In this document: positions 1 to 9,385 of the stretch, one piece after another
How the letters are laid out: each line of letters starts with the position of its first letter
Numbering within the stretch: the stretch's first letter is position 1
NCBI RefSeq assembly: GCF_900637055.1
Contig: NZ_LR134338.1
Coordinates: 4,367,001 to 4,431,000 of the forward strand
DNA from: Brevibacillus brevis
GTDB lineage: Bacteria > Bacillota > Bacilli > Brevibacillales > Brevibacillaceae
Direction of reading: 5' to 3'
DNA length: 64,000 nucleotides
Notes under the pieces: generated by a model
What the model was told of the DNA's origin: nothing
Database searches by the model: none
Seen by the model: only the letters and a program-made list of their open reading frames with translations
Program-made: the position numbers and the translations under genes

Positions 1-340
1 AGTATAACTTCGTCTCAATGACAGCCGCCGCTCCGGCTATAGCAAGCAGGAGCAACAAAGGATAGGCGGCTGGCACATACATATACAACCCTACGATCAA
101 AGCGCCCACCCAAATTCCCATGCACCAGTGGCAGCTCAACAATCTCCCCATCCATTGGCGCACCCTCCCGCCTTTAAAATGAAAGTCCCGAACCATTTGC
201 CCCGACTCATCGGGTACATATAGTACCTGGTAAAATGGGTTTCGCAGAAAAGACGTAATCTCATCAAAAACAATCAAATGCGTGAGACGAAAGCTTGCCA
301 GCACGAGGATGATCAGGTCGATCCAAGAGAGGTCAAACAT
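1..340 (-). CDS. DUF1360 family membrane protein (partial, runs off left edge)
   Basis: Reading leftward from an ATG at 338-340 gives 113 codons open to the window edge. The product starts MFDLSWIDLIIL and has a membrane segment, a charged middle, the motif CHWCMGIWVG and a second hydrophobic stretch. This matches the small DUF1360 family (YngL/YjcA type) of Bacillales, several of which are expressed during sporulation. A GGAGGTGG ribosome site lies just upstream. The C-terminus is outside the window. The molecular role is unknown; placement in the family is by the Cys-Trp-Cys motif and layout, not by a search. Confidence 0.75.
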   Translation of the reverse strand, partial: MFDLSWIDLIILVLASFRLTHLIVFDEITSFLRNPFYQVLYVPDESGQMVRDFHFKGGRVRQWMGRLLSCHWCMGIWVGALIVGLYMYVPAAYPLLLLLAIAGAAAVIETKLY

Positions 341-435
341 TCCACCTCCACCTCTTTCCAATATTTTGTGCTTTTCTCATTTGTTCCACATTTAGTACCA
401 TTGTGGTGCGACAAATCAGAGAAAGGCGTGATGAG

Positions 436-1524
436 ATGAATCGCAACATGAAGAAGATTGCAACTATCCTTTCCCTGTCCGTCCTCGTTACCATGATCGG
501 ACAACCTGCATTTGCGAAAACAACCTTTACTCCTTTGAAAAAAGGGATGAAAAACACGCGCGTGCTTGAAGTGGAAAAGATGCTCGATACACTCCATTAC
601 GACTACAAGCTGGTAGTGGACAAGATCTACAACAGCAACACAGCATATAACGTCAAAGCGTTCCAGAAAAAATACAAGCTCAAGCAAACAGGAATTGTGA
701 ACAAAGCTACTTACGATAAACTGAAGAGGGTGTACAAAGCCCACACGCAGAAGCCGACTACACCACCAGTTACACCATCTGAGCCAAATGAGTCCAATGA
801 TTACACTACGCTGAAATTAGGTGCTAGCGGTGAACGTGTAAAGGAATTGCAGACGATGCTCGCTGGCCTCGGATACAAAGTAACTGCCTCGGGTCATTAC
901 GATGAATCTACTCGCTTTGCCGTTATGCTATTCCAGTCGCGCAATAAACAAACCTTGACGGGTGAAGCTGACGCCAAAACGTATACTGCCATAAAAACGC
1001 AATACAAGAATAATCCAGTGCAGCCTAAACCAGACACGAAGCCAACTGTCCCAACAAATCCAACGACTCCCGTAACACCAAGCAAGCCTGAGCAACCGCA
1101 AAACCCTGGTGCTGGCACGCAAGTTCCTCTTCCTGCTGAATTGACGGCTGAGGAAAAAGAAATGGTTCAACTCGTGAATCAAGAGCGCACCAGCCGCGGA
1201 CTCGCACCTTATCAAGTGGACATGCAGTTGGTGAAGGTTGCACGTGTAAAAGCCCAAGAGATGGTAAGCAAAGGTTACTTTAGCCACACGTCTCCCACTT
1301 ACGGCTCACCGTTTCAAATGATGGATTCTTTTGGTATTCGCTATTTAGCTGCTGCTGAAAATATTGCTCAAAACTACTCTGTAAGCAGCGCCCATCAAAT
1401 GTTCATGAATTCCTCTGGGCACAAAGCCAATATCATGAGTCCAACATATGACTACGTAGCTATTGCTGTCGTAAATGGCGGTCCGCACGGAAAAACGTTC
1501 GTGCAAATGTTCTTGAAAAAATAG
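436..1524 (+). CDS. Secreted CAP-domain protein with two peptidoglycan-binding repeats
   Basis: A 362-residue exported protein. A signal peptide (about residues 1-28, ending AFA-K) is followed by two PG_binding_1-type modules (roughly 35-95 and 110-165, with FQKKYKL and FQSRNK cores), a Pro/Thr-rich linker with repeated P-x-x-P, and a C-terminal CAP/SCP domain (about 235-360) with the family's HTSP and SSGHKANIM motifs. It resembles YkwD-type proteins of Bacillus, which act at the cell wall or spore surface; the biochemical activity of bacterial CAP domains is not settled. ATG at 436 is preferred to the upstream GTG at 403 because the signal peptide begins directly after it. A terminator follows. 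Confidence 0.85.
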   Translation: MNRNMKKIATILSLSVLVTMIGQPAFAKTTFTPLKKGMKNTRVLEVEKMLDTLHYDYKLVVDKIYNSNTAYNVKAFQKKYKLKQTGIVNKATYDKLKRVYKAHTQKPTTPPVTPSEPNESNDYTTLKLGASGERVKELQTMLAGLGYKVTASGHYDESTRFAVMLFQSRNKQTLTGEADAKTYTAIKTQYKNNPVQPKPDTKPTVPTNPTTPVTPSKPEQPQNPGAGTQVPLPAELTAEEKEMVQLVNQERTSRGLAPYQVDMQLVKVARVKAQEMVSKGYFSHTSPTYGSPFQMMDSFGIRYLAAAENIAQNYSVSSAHQMFMNSSGHKANIMSPTYDYVAIAVVNGGPHGKTFVQMFLKK

Positions 1525-1537
1525 AGGCGCGGAACGG

Positions 1538-1576
1538 AAAAGCCATCATTTCTCCTTGAAATGGTGGCTTTTTTCC
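1538..1576. terminator. Bidirectional rho-independent terminator
   Basis: The stem AAAGCCATCATTT / AAATGGTGGCTTT with a T run on the plus strand and an A run at its left flank sits between two convergent genes and could stop transcription from both sides. Confidence 0.8.
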
Positions 1577-1579
1577 TTA

Positions 1580-2938
1580 TCAAAAAGACACAGCGATCCG
1601 GTTATTGGCTGAAAAGTGTACCGTCTGATCGTTGCAAAGCACGACACCCTCGACGACTATTCCCTTCCCCGCTTCTTGTTTCATAAAAGAAATCTGGAAG
1701 TTTTGGAACGCCTCCGTCGATTGTGGCGGAATGGATACAGGCTGGATCGGCGCCATCCAGTATTCCCCTCTCTCCATCGCTTGGGCGAACCAGTCGTCTT
1801 CCAAGTATCTCCATCCTTTTAATCCCGATGTACCTTGCACGGCCATCGTCTCCACGAGCTTCGGCGGCAATACCTGCCCTCCCATTTTGATCGAATCGAC
1901 AGGCGAGACGCGCAAGCAAACAATTGGATTGTTCAGTTCAACGTTCCCCGTATTTTTCACCTGGAGTGTACCAATTAACAGATACGGCTTCTCAACCGAT
2001 TCGGAGTGAATCAGCGTGTAATCAAAATACACTTCTGCCGCTGCACGCAATTCTACGTGTTCAGGCACTTCTTCGACCGGATGTATGGTCACTACCTGTT
2101 CCAGCAGTTCTTCTTTTGCCAGGATCAACAGCTCTTCCTGTTCACTTTCTGATACACTGTTTGTTTCACTGTTTGAGTCACTGGCCTCATTAGTCGGCTG
2201 GTCACTTTCCTGTATCGTGCTTTGTTCCTCTGCCAATGGCTTTTCGTCTGCACCCTGCCGACTTTCCTTGTCAGTGGTAAAGAGCATAGTGGAATAAAAC
2301 AGCTTTAAAATATTGGGTGGTAAAAACGCCATTGGTTGAATGTGTAATCCATTTTGGAAATACTCCAAAACCCCTGACGCTAAGTGTAGCGCAATTTTTT
2401 CCGCATAGATCTTACGCTTGCTCACTTCGGTATAATGCGGCATCTGCAACTGGATGTGAACGATCGATGGTTGCTTTTGGTTTTTGATTACTTTATAGTG
2501 ACACGGGATTCCTGTCTGCTGCATTTCTGTACGCAAACACTTGACCAGATCTTGCCGCTTTTCATCCTCCGACTGAAAGAAAATCAGTCTCGGTTTTTCC
2601 AGCACTCTCATTTCCTTCAAGCTGAAACGTATGGCGACATCCGTATTTTTAGCCAGAGAGGAATTGTTTTGGCTTAAGACAACCTCCATTCCGCTATCAG
2701 AGAGAAATTTTTGAACATTCCCCAATACCTCCCATTCGTAGGCGGTTGCTCCTGAAGAGATGCCAGTAAAAAGAGCGCAAACTTTCCCTTTCAACCCCAA
2801 ATCCAGATCCACTCTTTTATTCGTCAAATCCCACTTCAATTGAAAGCCATTTTGCTTGCAAAACAAACGAAACGCTGGAAGAGCCGCGTACGGCATGGTC
2901 CCGCCACGTTGACCACTGTAATATACCTCAACATCCAT
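1580..2938 (-). CDS. Unknown 452-residue protein, probably sporulation-expressed
   Basis: I do not recognise the family. The product has no signal peptide. An N-terminal globular part (about 1-235) ends in long amphipathic stretches, a Ser/Glu/Gln-rich low-complexity linker follows (about 235-285), and a C-terminal beta-rich domain (about 300-450) contains regularly alternating hydrophobic strands. The first ATG (2944) is only two bases from the AAGGAG site while the third codon, ATG at 2936-2938, is 8 bases away, so 2938 is the likelier start. A sigma-K-like promoter (2977-3005) lies just upstream and suggests late mother-cell expression. It is divergent from the GT2 gene and next to likely spore-surface genes. 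Confidence 0.6.
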   Translation of the reverse strand: MDVEVYYSGQRGGTMPYAALPAFRLFCKQNGFQLKWDLTNKRVDLDLGLKGKVCALFTGISSGATAYEWEVLGNVQKFLSDSGMEVVLSQNNSSLAKNTDVAIRFSLKEMRVLEKPRLIFFQSEDEKRQDLVKCLRTEMQQTGIPCHYKVIKNQKQPSIVHIQLQMPHYTEVSKRKIYAEKIALHLASGVLEYFQNGLHIQPMAFLPPNILKLFYSTMLFTTDKESRQGADEKPLAEEQSTIQESDQPTNEASDSNSETNSVSESEQEELLILAKEELLEQVVTIHPVEEVPEHVELRAAAEVYFDYTLIHSESVEKPYLLIGTLQVKNTGNVELNNPIVCLRVSPVDSIKMGGQVLPPKLVETMAVQGTSGLKGWRYLEDDWFAQAMERGEYWMAPIQPVSIPPQSTEAFQNFQISFMKQEAGKGIVVEGVVLCNDQTVHFSANNRIAVSF

Positions 2939-2976
2939 TCCCATCTCTCCTTACGACACTTTCCTTCAGTCCGCGA

Positions 2977-3005
2977 TATTGTATGAATGCCCAGTGTCCA
3001 AAGTG
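2977..3005 (-). promoter_or_regulatory. Putative sigma-K promoter for the unknown gene at 1580-2938
   Basis: Read on the minus strand, CACT at 3005-3002 is followed 16 bases later by CATACAATA at 2985-2977. This fits the published sigma-K consensus (mACm, 16-17 bp, CATAnnnTA) exactly. The start codon lies about 40 bp downstream. Inference only; no expression data. Confidence 0.5.
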
Positions 3006-3075
3006 AACATTTTTGGCGATCACTGTTCCGCAGAAGCGCTTTGCGCATACGATGGCTACAGAAAGGAGTGGTTAT

Positions 3076-3960
3076 ATGCCCACCTCACAAATGCCCCTGA
3101 TCTCCATTATCATTCCTGTAAAAAATGAGGGGGACAATGTGCGTTCTACCATCACTTCCCTTTTGAATACAAGAACGACGTATCCGTATGAAGTGATCGT
3201 AGTCGATGATGCCTCAACTGATAATGGTTGTCACTTTTTACAAGGCCAGGGGCAAAATGAAAAAATAAAATTAATCACAACAGAAGGCATTGGTGCTGCA
3301 GCAGCACGAAACTTGGGTGTGGATCATGCACGCGGCAACTACTTCATTTTTTGCGATGCCCATCTGTCTTTTGAAAACTTTTGGATCGATCGCATGATGG
3401 AGCTCATTCTTACCAAAAAAGCAGATGGCGTTGCTCCGGGAATCGCCTCCATGACGGAGCCCCATAAAATTGGATATGGGCAAAATCTGAATCAAAAGCT
3501 CGAGATCACCTGGTATCCAAAGCCAACAGGCCCGGCGCCGGTTGCGATATTGCCTGGGGGATGCTTCCTCGTCACCAGAGAAGCTTTTATGAAGGTTGGG
3601 GGTTTTGATCGCGGTTTTCGCATATGGGGATTTGAAGATATCGAGTTTTCCATCAAAATGTGGCTGTTTGGATATACGTGTATGGTCCAGCCATCCGTAA
3701 AAATCTTGCATTTGTTTAGGCAAGTCCACCCTTATACAGTTGCGCATGAGCACATTTATTACAATATGCTTCGAATGGCGTACAGCCATTTTAACGAACA
3801 ACGGATTGAGGGAGCGAAAAAACTTGTACTTTACGCAAATGCGAGCGAAATCACGGATGATGTGCTGACTTGCGGGGCTGCCGCTCAGCGTGTTCGATAC
3901 GCTGCCCAAAGAAAATTCGACGATAATTGGTTCTTTCAAAAATTTAAAATTCCCTTCTGA
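3076..3960 (+). CDS. GT2-family glycosyltransferase
   Basis: A 294-residue GT-A fold enzyme. Visible motifs are the N-terminal ISIIIPVKNEGDN strand, VVDDASTD, the nucleotide-binding region GAAAARNLGVDHARG, an F-C-DAH metal-binding motif in place of DxD, and the acceptor-side GGFDRGFRIWGFEDIEF, which resembles the GalNAc-transferase group. No membrane segment is seen, so it is probably cytoplasmic. ATG at 3076 is preceded by GAAAGGAG at 7 bases; an upstream in-frame start at 3013 has no ribosome site. It precedes two probable structural surface proteins, so it may glycosylate one of them; the substrate is not visible from sequence. Confidence 0.82.
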   Translation: MPTSQMPLISIIIPVKNEGDNVRSTITSLLNTRTTYPYEVIVVDDASTDNGCHFLQGQGQNEKIKLITTEGIGAAAARNLGVDHARGNYFIFCDAHLSFENFWIDRMMELILTKKADGVAPGIASMTEPHKIGYGQNLNQKLEITWYPKPTGPAPVAILPGGCFLVTREAFMKVGGFDRGFRIWGFEDIEFSIKMWLFGYTCMVQPSVKILHLFRQVHPYTVAHEHIYYNMLRMAYSHFNEQRIEGAKKLVLYANASEITDDVLTCGAAAQRVRYAAQRKFDDNWFFQKFKIPF

Positions 3961-4068
3961 CAAGATAGTGACCTAAAAAATAGGCGCATGCTCAACATGC
4001 CAAACTCCCGTTGCCCACATAGTATGTAACTGCAAAGCAAACTCCCTAGGAAAGGAAGGATTCTTACG

Positions 4069-5274
4069 GTGAAACATCACGTGAAGCCCATTATGGGTCG
4101 CCAGCTCCCTACACCGACGCCTACAGCAACTCCTCCTATATCGAACAACCTGCAGGAAGAGTGCATTCGCGTCAACAAGGTGTACGACTGGGTAGTATTA
4201 GCGAACAGCTACCGAAACAAGATTGCCCTTCCCGACGATTGTCAAGCTCTGGTAGACGCTGCAATTCGTGCAGGGCAAGATATCACGCTCTCCTGCGTTG
4301 AGCCAGTTTCTCCTGGTCCTACTTGCAGAGTCGTCAGTATTCGCCGCGAGAACATTACAGTCGGTGGGACCACCGTTCGGGTCGGGGTCGTTCGCTTCGT
4401 GTTCGGAGCCACTGTACTCGTTCGCGTCTTCGCAGATGGAACGCCTCTCTGCGAATTCACAACAACAGTGCAATTCGATCAGGAAGTCGTTCTCTGCCTG
4501 CCTGAACCGCTTGATGAGGACAATATCCTGTGCCGTATCAGCGCTTTCGAATGCTCTCCGACCGGTACCGTTCTCCTCGGCGGCATGGTTCAACTCGACG
4601 TCATTGTCTGCGTAGAGATCCAGGTAGAAGCAGAAGTCAAGCTGGAAGTATTAGCGAAATTCTGCGCACCTCGTCCAAACAACATTCCAATTCCATCTCC
4701 AACGCCATCTTTCCGTTGCCCGCCGATCACATTCCCACCACAATGCCCACCAATCTTCCCCGTACGCAACTGCGATTGCCAGGCGTCCGTCAACGCATTG
4801 GTACCGAACATTTCCGTATCGCTTGGTATTCCACTCGTACTCGCCGCCGGTACGATTCAGCTCATCGCAGATATCTGCCCAAGTTGCGATCCGTCCAGCA
4901 GCTCGTTTACCTTTAACTTCTTTGATAATATCTTGCCTGATGTACTCCCAGGCGATCAAAGCTTCAGCTTCTCGCCTACGACGATCAGCTCTCCGACCTG
5001 CATTACCGTCTTGCCAATTCTCCCAATCGTGACAGGTCTTGTCGTAACAGGTACCGGCGTACAGACATTTACGGCAACAGGGGCTCAGGAGACTGTAACC
5101 TACTCCCTCACCTTGGCGGAAACAGGTCTCGGCCTGCCTGATGTCATCCTCCTGACACTCACCAACTCTGCTGGTGTCCTTGTCTTCAGTGCAACTGTCA
5201 CTGTCGTACCAGACGAACAATTGCTGGTTGCCGATTGCATCACTTTCGGAGATATCGTCATCACTTCTCCGTAA
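4069..5274 (+). CDS. Cys/Pro-rich structural protein, candidate spore-surface component
   Basis: A 401-residue protein with GTG start, 8 bases after AAGGAAGGA. It has no signal peptide. After a TPTPTATPP leader comes a beta-rich domain (about 25-200) opening with EECIRVNKVYDWVV and containing many Val-rich strands and regularly placed cysteines. A Pro/Cys hinge (about 205-240, repeated CPP) follows, then a Ser/Thr/Val-rich C-terminal domain. Cysteine- and valine-rich cytoplasmic proteins of this kind are typical of coat or exosporium components that are cross-linked after assembly; that role is inferred from composition and neighbours. A strong terminator separates it from the next gene. Confidence 0.6.
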   Translation: MKHHVKPIMGRQLPTPTPTATPPISNNLQEECIRVNKVYDWVVLANSYRNKIALPDDCQALVDAAIRAGQDITLSCVEPVSPGPTCRVVSIRRENITVGGTTVRVGVVRFVFGATVLVRVFADGTPLCEFTTTVQFDQEVVLCLPEPLDEDNILCRISAFECSPTGTVLLGGMVQLDVIVCVEIQVEAEVKLEVLAKFCAPRPNNIPIPSPTPSFRCPPITFPPQCPPIFPVRNCDCQASVNALVPNISVSLGIPLVLAAGTIQLIADICPSCDPSSSSFTFNFFDNILPDVLPGDQSFSFSPTTISSPTCITVLPILPIVTGLVVTGTGVQTFTATGAQETVTYSLTLAETGLGLPDVILLTLTNSAGVLVFSATVTVVPDEQLLVADCITFGDIVITSP

Positions 5275-5304
5275 GCAAAACAAAAAAGATGATTACCAAT
5301 CAGG

Positions 5305-5335
5305 CGGGAGAAGAGCAGCACTTCTCCCGTTTTTT
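5305..5335 (+). terminator. Rho-independent terminator
   Basis: A perfect 9-bp stem CGGGAGAAG / CTTCTCCCG with a 7-base loop is followed by six T residues. Confidence 0.92.
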
Positions 5336-5429
5336 CTATGGATAAACAGTCACTACAATACAGGCACCAATTCCCACCCCGTACATATGTCTATATGGGA
5401 ACGCCAGAGGGAAAAAGGAGGACAACACT

Positions 5430-8400
5430 GTGTACAAAAGGAAAATCTCCAATGCGAATAAGCCGAAAGAAAATGAGAAGCTCCTCCTGCTAAAAAAACA
5501 AGCACACTATTACGAAGACAAAGCAAACCAACTCATGCAAGAAGTGTGGCACCTACAGAAGCAGATAGAGGATACATCCGAAAAAAACGAAGCATACAGA
5601 GAGCAGCTTGAACAATTGAACCAAACTCTTGAAGATTTGGACAGAAAAGGGACAGAATGGAAACAGCGTTTGAACGATTCACAAGACATGCTTCAAGAAA
5701 TGAAAGGCAAGCTCGACTACTACGAGCATCTCCTGAAACAGCGCGAAAATGCCATAAACGATCACCAGGAAACAGAGGCAAGGCTAAAGAATTCGATCGA
5801 CAGCCTGCAAAACGAGATCAGAGAGCAACGAAAAGGTCCACGGCTTGAAGAAATCATGTCCAAACATCAAGCTCAGGAAGCACATTTACGAGAGCACATT
5901 GAATTGCTCCAACGGCGAGTACAGATCTACGAACAAAAAGAGGCTCAATGGCAGACAACGTTACACGAACAAGAACAGCAGCAGCTGAGTAAAATCGAGG
6001 AGATCCTGCATGAACGCCAGCAGCATTTAGACATGATCGCACATCTGGAGCAGCAACAGCTTACGTGGAAACAAGCTTTGGATAATGTAAATAAAGAGTT
6101 TAAGAGTGCGCAGATCAGTCAGCAGGAGCAACTATCCAAAATTGAATATTTGAATCAGCTGTTGGATGACGCACGGGCCCGGGAAGAGCAGACACTCTCT
6201 GACCTACAGCAGCTTACAGAAGCAAGCGCAAAATGGGAGCAACGGGAGCAAGAACTACAGGTGCGGGAACAAAACCTCCACGCATTTGAGCATAGTCTCC
6301 AGGGCCAGGAGCAGGAACTTCACGATCTTGAGCAAGAGTTGCAGAGGCAAGGGCTGGAACTGCAATCTGTTGCGCGTAATCTGCAGACGAAAGAGCAGGA
6401 TCTACTCTCTCTCGAACAAGAGCTCCAGTCGAAGGGGTTAGAGTTGCAGGCTCAGACGCAACACCTTCAAACACGGGAGCTGGAACTTCAAGGTATTGAG
6501 CAAGAACTTCAGGGGCAAGGACAGGAACTGCATTCTCAAGCGCGTAACCTGCAGACCAAAGAACAGGATCTACTCTCTCTCGAACAAGAAATCCAGTTGA
6601 AGGGGCTAGAGCTGCAGACTCAGACGCAACACCTACAAAAACGGGAGCAGGATCTTCTCGGTCTTGAACAAGAGCTTCAGACGCAATGGTTAGAACTGCA
6701 TTCTCAAGCGGATAACCAGCAGACGAAAGAACAAGAGCTGCTCACTCTCAAGCAAGAGCTGCAGACCAAAGAACAAGAACTGCTTGTTACCGATGAAAAT
6801 CTCCAAACGAAGAAGCTGGAACTGCATTCTCAGACACAAGCTCTTCAAGCACGGGAGCAGGATCTTCTCGGTCTTGAGCAAGAGCTACAGGCTAAGGAAC
6901 TGGAGCTACATTCTCAGACGCAAGTCCTTCAAGCACAGGAGCAGGAACTTCTCGGTCTCGAACAAGAGCTTCAAAAGCAAGGACATGACCTTCAATCCCT
7001 AGCTCATAACCTGCAAACGAAAGAACAACAACTCACTTCCAAAGAGTTAGAGCTGCAATCTGTGACGCAAGAACTTCAAGCACGAGAGCAGGAACTTCTC
7101 GGTCTCGAGCAAAAGCTTCAGACGCAAGAGCAAGCCCTTCATTCCCTAACTCAAAACCTGCAAACAAAAGAACAACAGCTCCAGTCCAAAGAGCTAGAGC
7201 TGCATTCTCAGACTCAAGACCTCCACTCACGGGAGCAGGAACTTCTCGATCTCGAGCAAAAGCTTCAGACGCAAGAGCAAGAACTTCAATCCCTAACTCA
7301 AAACCTGCAAACAAAAGAACAACAGCTCCAGGCCAAAGAGCTAGACCTGCATTCTCTTTCGCAAGAACTCCAGGCACGGGAGCAGGACCTTCACGTTCTC
7401 GAGCAAGAACTTCAGACGCAAGGGCAAGAACTTCAATCCCTAACTCAAAACCTGCAAACGAAAGAACAACAGCTCCAGTCCAAAGAGCTAGAGCTACATT
7501 CTCTGACGCAAGACTTCCAAGCACGGGAACAGGACCTTCTCAATTTTGAGCAAGACCTCCAAATACAAGGAAAAGAACTGCAAACGCAAGCAGATAACTT
7601 GCAAACAAAAGAACAAGAGCTAACAATTCTTGAACAAGGACTAAAATCTCAAGGGCAAGACCTTCTCACACAGACACAGTACCTTCAAGCACGGGAGCAG
7701 GACCTTCTCACACAGACGCAATACCTCCAAGCGCGAGAGCAGGACCTTTACATTCTCGAGCAAGAGCTGCAAGCGCGCGGGCAAGAACTTGTCTCTCAAA
7801 ATCATAATCTCCAAACAAAAGAACAAGAGCTGCTCGCTTTCGAGCAAGGGCTTCAGGTGCGAGATCAAGAACTTCTCGAGCAGACGCGAGACCTTCAAGC
7901 AAGGGAAGAAGAACTAAACGGTTTTGAACAAGAGCTGCAGGTGCAAGAAAAAGAGCTGCAAGCGCAAGAAAAAGAACTGCAGGCGCAAGAAAAAGAGCTA
8001 CAAGCTCATGCACAAACATTGCAGGTTCAAGAACAAGAGCTCAAGACCCATGAACAGGAGCTTCGGGATTGGGAGCAAGCCAACCTCTCTCAGGAGCAAG
8101 CACTTCTGGCTCAGAGCCAGGAGCTGCAGGTTCAAGAACAAGGACTTCAATCCCGCGAGCAAGCGCTGCAGCTTCGTGGGCAGGAGCTTCTCTCTCATGA
8201 GCAGGAAATCCACTCCCATGAGCAAGAGTTACTCACAATGAAGCAAGAGCTGAACGCGCGAGATCAAGAGCTACACAATCAAGAGCAGGAGCTGCAGGCT
8301 CTAGAGCATATCCTACACACTCGTGAACAGGAGTTGCTTTCTCGCGGGCAAGAACTAAACACCCTGGAACAGACGCTACTCTCTCAGGAGCAAGAAATTC

Positions 8401-9302
8401 AAGTCCAATGGCAAGACTTGCAAGCCCGGGAGCAGGAGCTACAAGTCCAGAATCAAGAGATATACACCCGAGAGCAAGAACTCGAAGCGAAAAAACTAGA
8501 TTTACGCACAAAAGAGCAGGAGCTCGAGGCCACCCGCCATGAGATGTTGCAAAAAGCAATGGATCTCGAACAAAGTTGGACAGCAAAGCACGAAGAGATT
8601 TCTCAACAATTAACAGAAGCTCTGCTTGAGCTGGAAGCAGCTCGGGTAACGAAAAATCAACTCATCGCTGACTATAAAAAGCTGGCCGAATCACATTCCC
8701 AGCATGAGCAAGAATTGCAGCAAAGCCTACAAAAACGCGACGAAGAAATACAACAAACACAAAACACCCTTAAGAGTCTTCAGTCGGAGTTAAAAGAAAC
8801 ACAACAGCAATTAGCGAAGGAACAGGATCGTAATAAAGCTTTTCAGCAACAAGTTAAAGAAACCGACGAGAAGCTCGCAAGCATCTCTCTTCAAAAAAAT
8901 AAATGGAACGAAGTACTGGAGAAAACAACCCAAAAATATGACACCCTGTTAACCGAAAAAGAAAAAGCCATTGAGGAGTTTACATCTCAGGAGCAATTGA
9001 TGAAGAAGACGATAGCCGGACTCAAAAACATGCTGAAAGAACTCCAGAACAACGAAGAAAAATACAAACAAATCATCAAAGAATTCACCCAAAAAGAAGC
9101 TCGATCCAATAAAGCCTTCGGCCATTTCCAGCAAAGCACTTCATTCCAACAAAACACTCCATTCCAGCCAAGCACCCAATTCCAACAAACCACTCCATTC
9201 ATGCCAAGCTCCGATCCCTCTACACAGCAATCGTCTCCCACACCAGTAAAAATGCCGATGCCCTATCCCCCAAATGCCAACGCCTTCAACCCGTTTCGCT
9301 GA
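5430..9302 (+). CDS. 1290-residue heptad-repeat, long alpha-helical fibrous protein
   Basis: GTG start 8 bases after AAAGGAGG. Residues about 15-270 are ordinary coiled coil. From about 270 to 1000 the protein is almost purely a seven-residue unit of type L-Q-x-K/R-E-Q-E, usually paired as 14-mers such as LQTKEQELLSLEQE. These assemble into larger units, for example three 49-residue copies encoded from 7144, 7291 and 7438 and a 56-residue copy pair at 6375 and 6543. Residues about 1000-1235 return to irregular coiled coil; the C-terminus (about 1240-1290) is a Phe/Gln/Thr-rich tail with FQQ-x-TPF repeats. There is no signal peptide or membrane segment. I infer a structural rod, possibly of the spore surface. 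No family name is claimed. Confidence 0.8.
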   Translation: MYKRKISNANKPKENEKLLLLKKQAHYYEDKANQLMQEVWHLQKQIEDTSEKNEAYREQLEQLNQTLEDLDRKGTEWKQRLNDSQDMLQEMKGKLDYYEHLLKQRENAINDHQETEARLKNSIDSLQNEIREQRKGPRLEEIMSKHQAQEAHLREHIELLQRRVQIYEQKEAQWQTTLHEQEQQQLSKIEEILHERQQHLDMIAHLEQQQLTWKQALDNVNKEFKSAQISQQEQLSKIEYLNQLLDDARAREEQTLSDLQQLTEASAKWEQREQELQVREQNLHAFEHSLQGQEQELHDLEQELQRQGLELQSVARNLQTKEQDLLSLEQELQSKGLELQAQTQHLQTRELELQGIEQELQGQGQELHSQARNLQTKEQDLLSLEQEIQLKGLELQTQTQHLQKREQDLLGLEQELQTQWLELHSQADNQQTKEQELLTLKQELQTKEQELLVTDENLQTKKLELHSQTQALQAREQDLLGLEQELQAKELELHSQTQVLQAQEQELLGLEQELQKQGHDLQSLAHNLQTKEQQLTSKELELQSVTQELQAREQELLGLEQKLQTQEQALHSLTQNLQTKEQQLQSKELELHSQTQDLHSREQELLDLEQKLQTQEQELQSLTQNLQTKEQQLQAKELDLHSLSQELQAREQDLHVLEQELQTQGQELQSLTQNLQTKEQQLQSKELELHSLTQDFQAREQDLLNFEQDLQIQGKELQTQADNLQTKEQELTILEQGLKSQGQDLLTQTQYLQAREQDLLTQTQYLQAREQDLYILEQELQARGQELVSQNHNLQTKEQELLAFEQGLQVRDQELLEQTRDLQAREEELNGFEQELQVQEKELQAQEKELQAQEKELQAHAQTLQVQEQELKTHEQELRDWEQANLSQEQALLAQSQELQVQEQGLQSREQALQLRGQELLSHEQEIHSHEQELLTMKQELNARDQELHNQEQELQALEHILHTREQELLSRGQELNTLEQTLLSQEQEIQVQWQDLQAREQELQVQNQEIYTREQELEAKKLDLRTKEQELEATRHEMLQKAMDLEQSWTAKHEEISQQLTEALLELEAARVTKNQLIADYKKLAESHSQHEQELQQSLQKRDEEIQQTQNTLKSLQSELKETQQQLAKEQDRNKAFQQQVKETDEKLASISLQKNKWNEVLEKTTQKYDTLLTEKEKAIEEFTSQEQLMKKTIAGLKNMLKELQNNEEKYKQIIKEFTQKEARSNKAFGHFQQSTSFQQNTPFQPSTQFQQTTPFMPSSDPSTQQSSPTPVKMPMPYPPNANAFNPFR
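6375..7600 (+). repeat. Tandem 147-bp and 168-bp coding repeats inside the rod gene
   Basis: The string CCCTAACTCAAAACCTG recurs at 7144, 7291 and 7438, exactly 147 bp (49 codons, seven heptads) apart. A second family beginning CGTAA(T/C)CTGCAGAC recurs at 6375 and 6543, 168 bp (eight heptads) apart. All spacings are multiples of 21 bp, so copy-number change keeps frame and heptad register. Confidence 0.85.
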
Positions 9303-9385
9303 AAAAGTGAAAATGTGCAAGAGCCGTTACCATGTGCAGCCATACTGAATACAACATAGTACAGTCCAGAAAGGGAGGAAAAACC

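Noticed and set aside
3271..3963. Antisense frame of 230 codons opposite the glycosyltransferase
   Set aside because: The plus strand carries conserved GT2 motifs throughout; the antisense product has no recognisable pattern.
4017..4030. Sigma-K -10-like CATAGTATG before the Cys/Pro-rich gene, and a similar CATAGTACA near 9354
   Set aside because: Neither fits CATAnnnTA exactly and no AC-type -35 lies 16-17 bases upstream.
4651..5283. Antisense frame of 210 codons opposite the Cys/Pro-rich protein
   Set aside because: No ribosome site, implausible Arg/Trp/Cys-rich product, and the plus-strand gene has clear start, composition and terminator.
7033..7524. Long antisense open frame (163 codons) inside the rod-protein gene
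   Set aside because: It is a by-product of the biased Leu/Gln/Glu repeat codons on the other strand; it has no ribosome site and repeats with the same period.
6375..7600. Regularly spaced repeats resembling a CRISPR array
   Set aside because: Spacing units are multiples of 21 bp, the sequence is a continuous coding frame, and spacers are themselves repeats.
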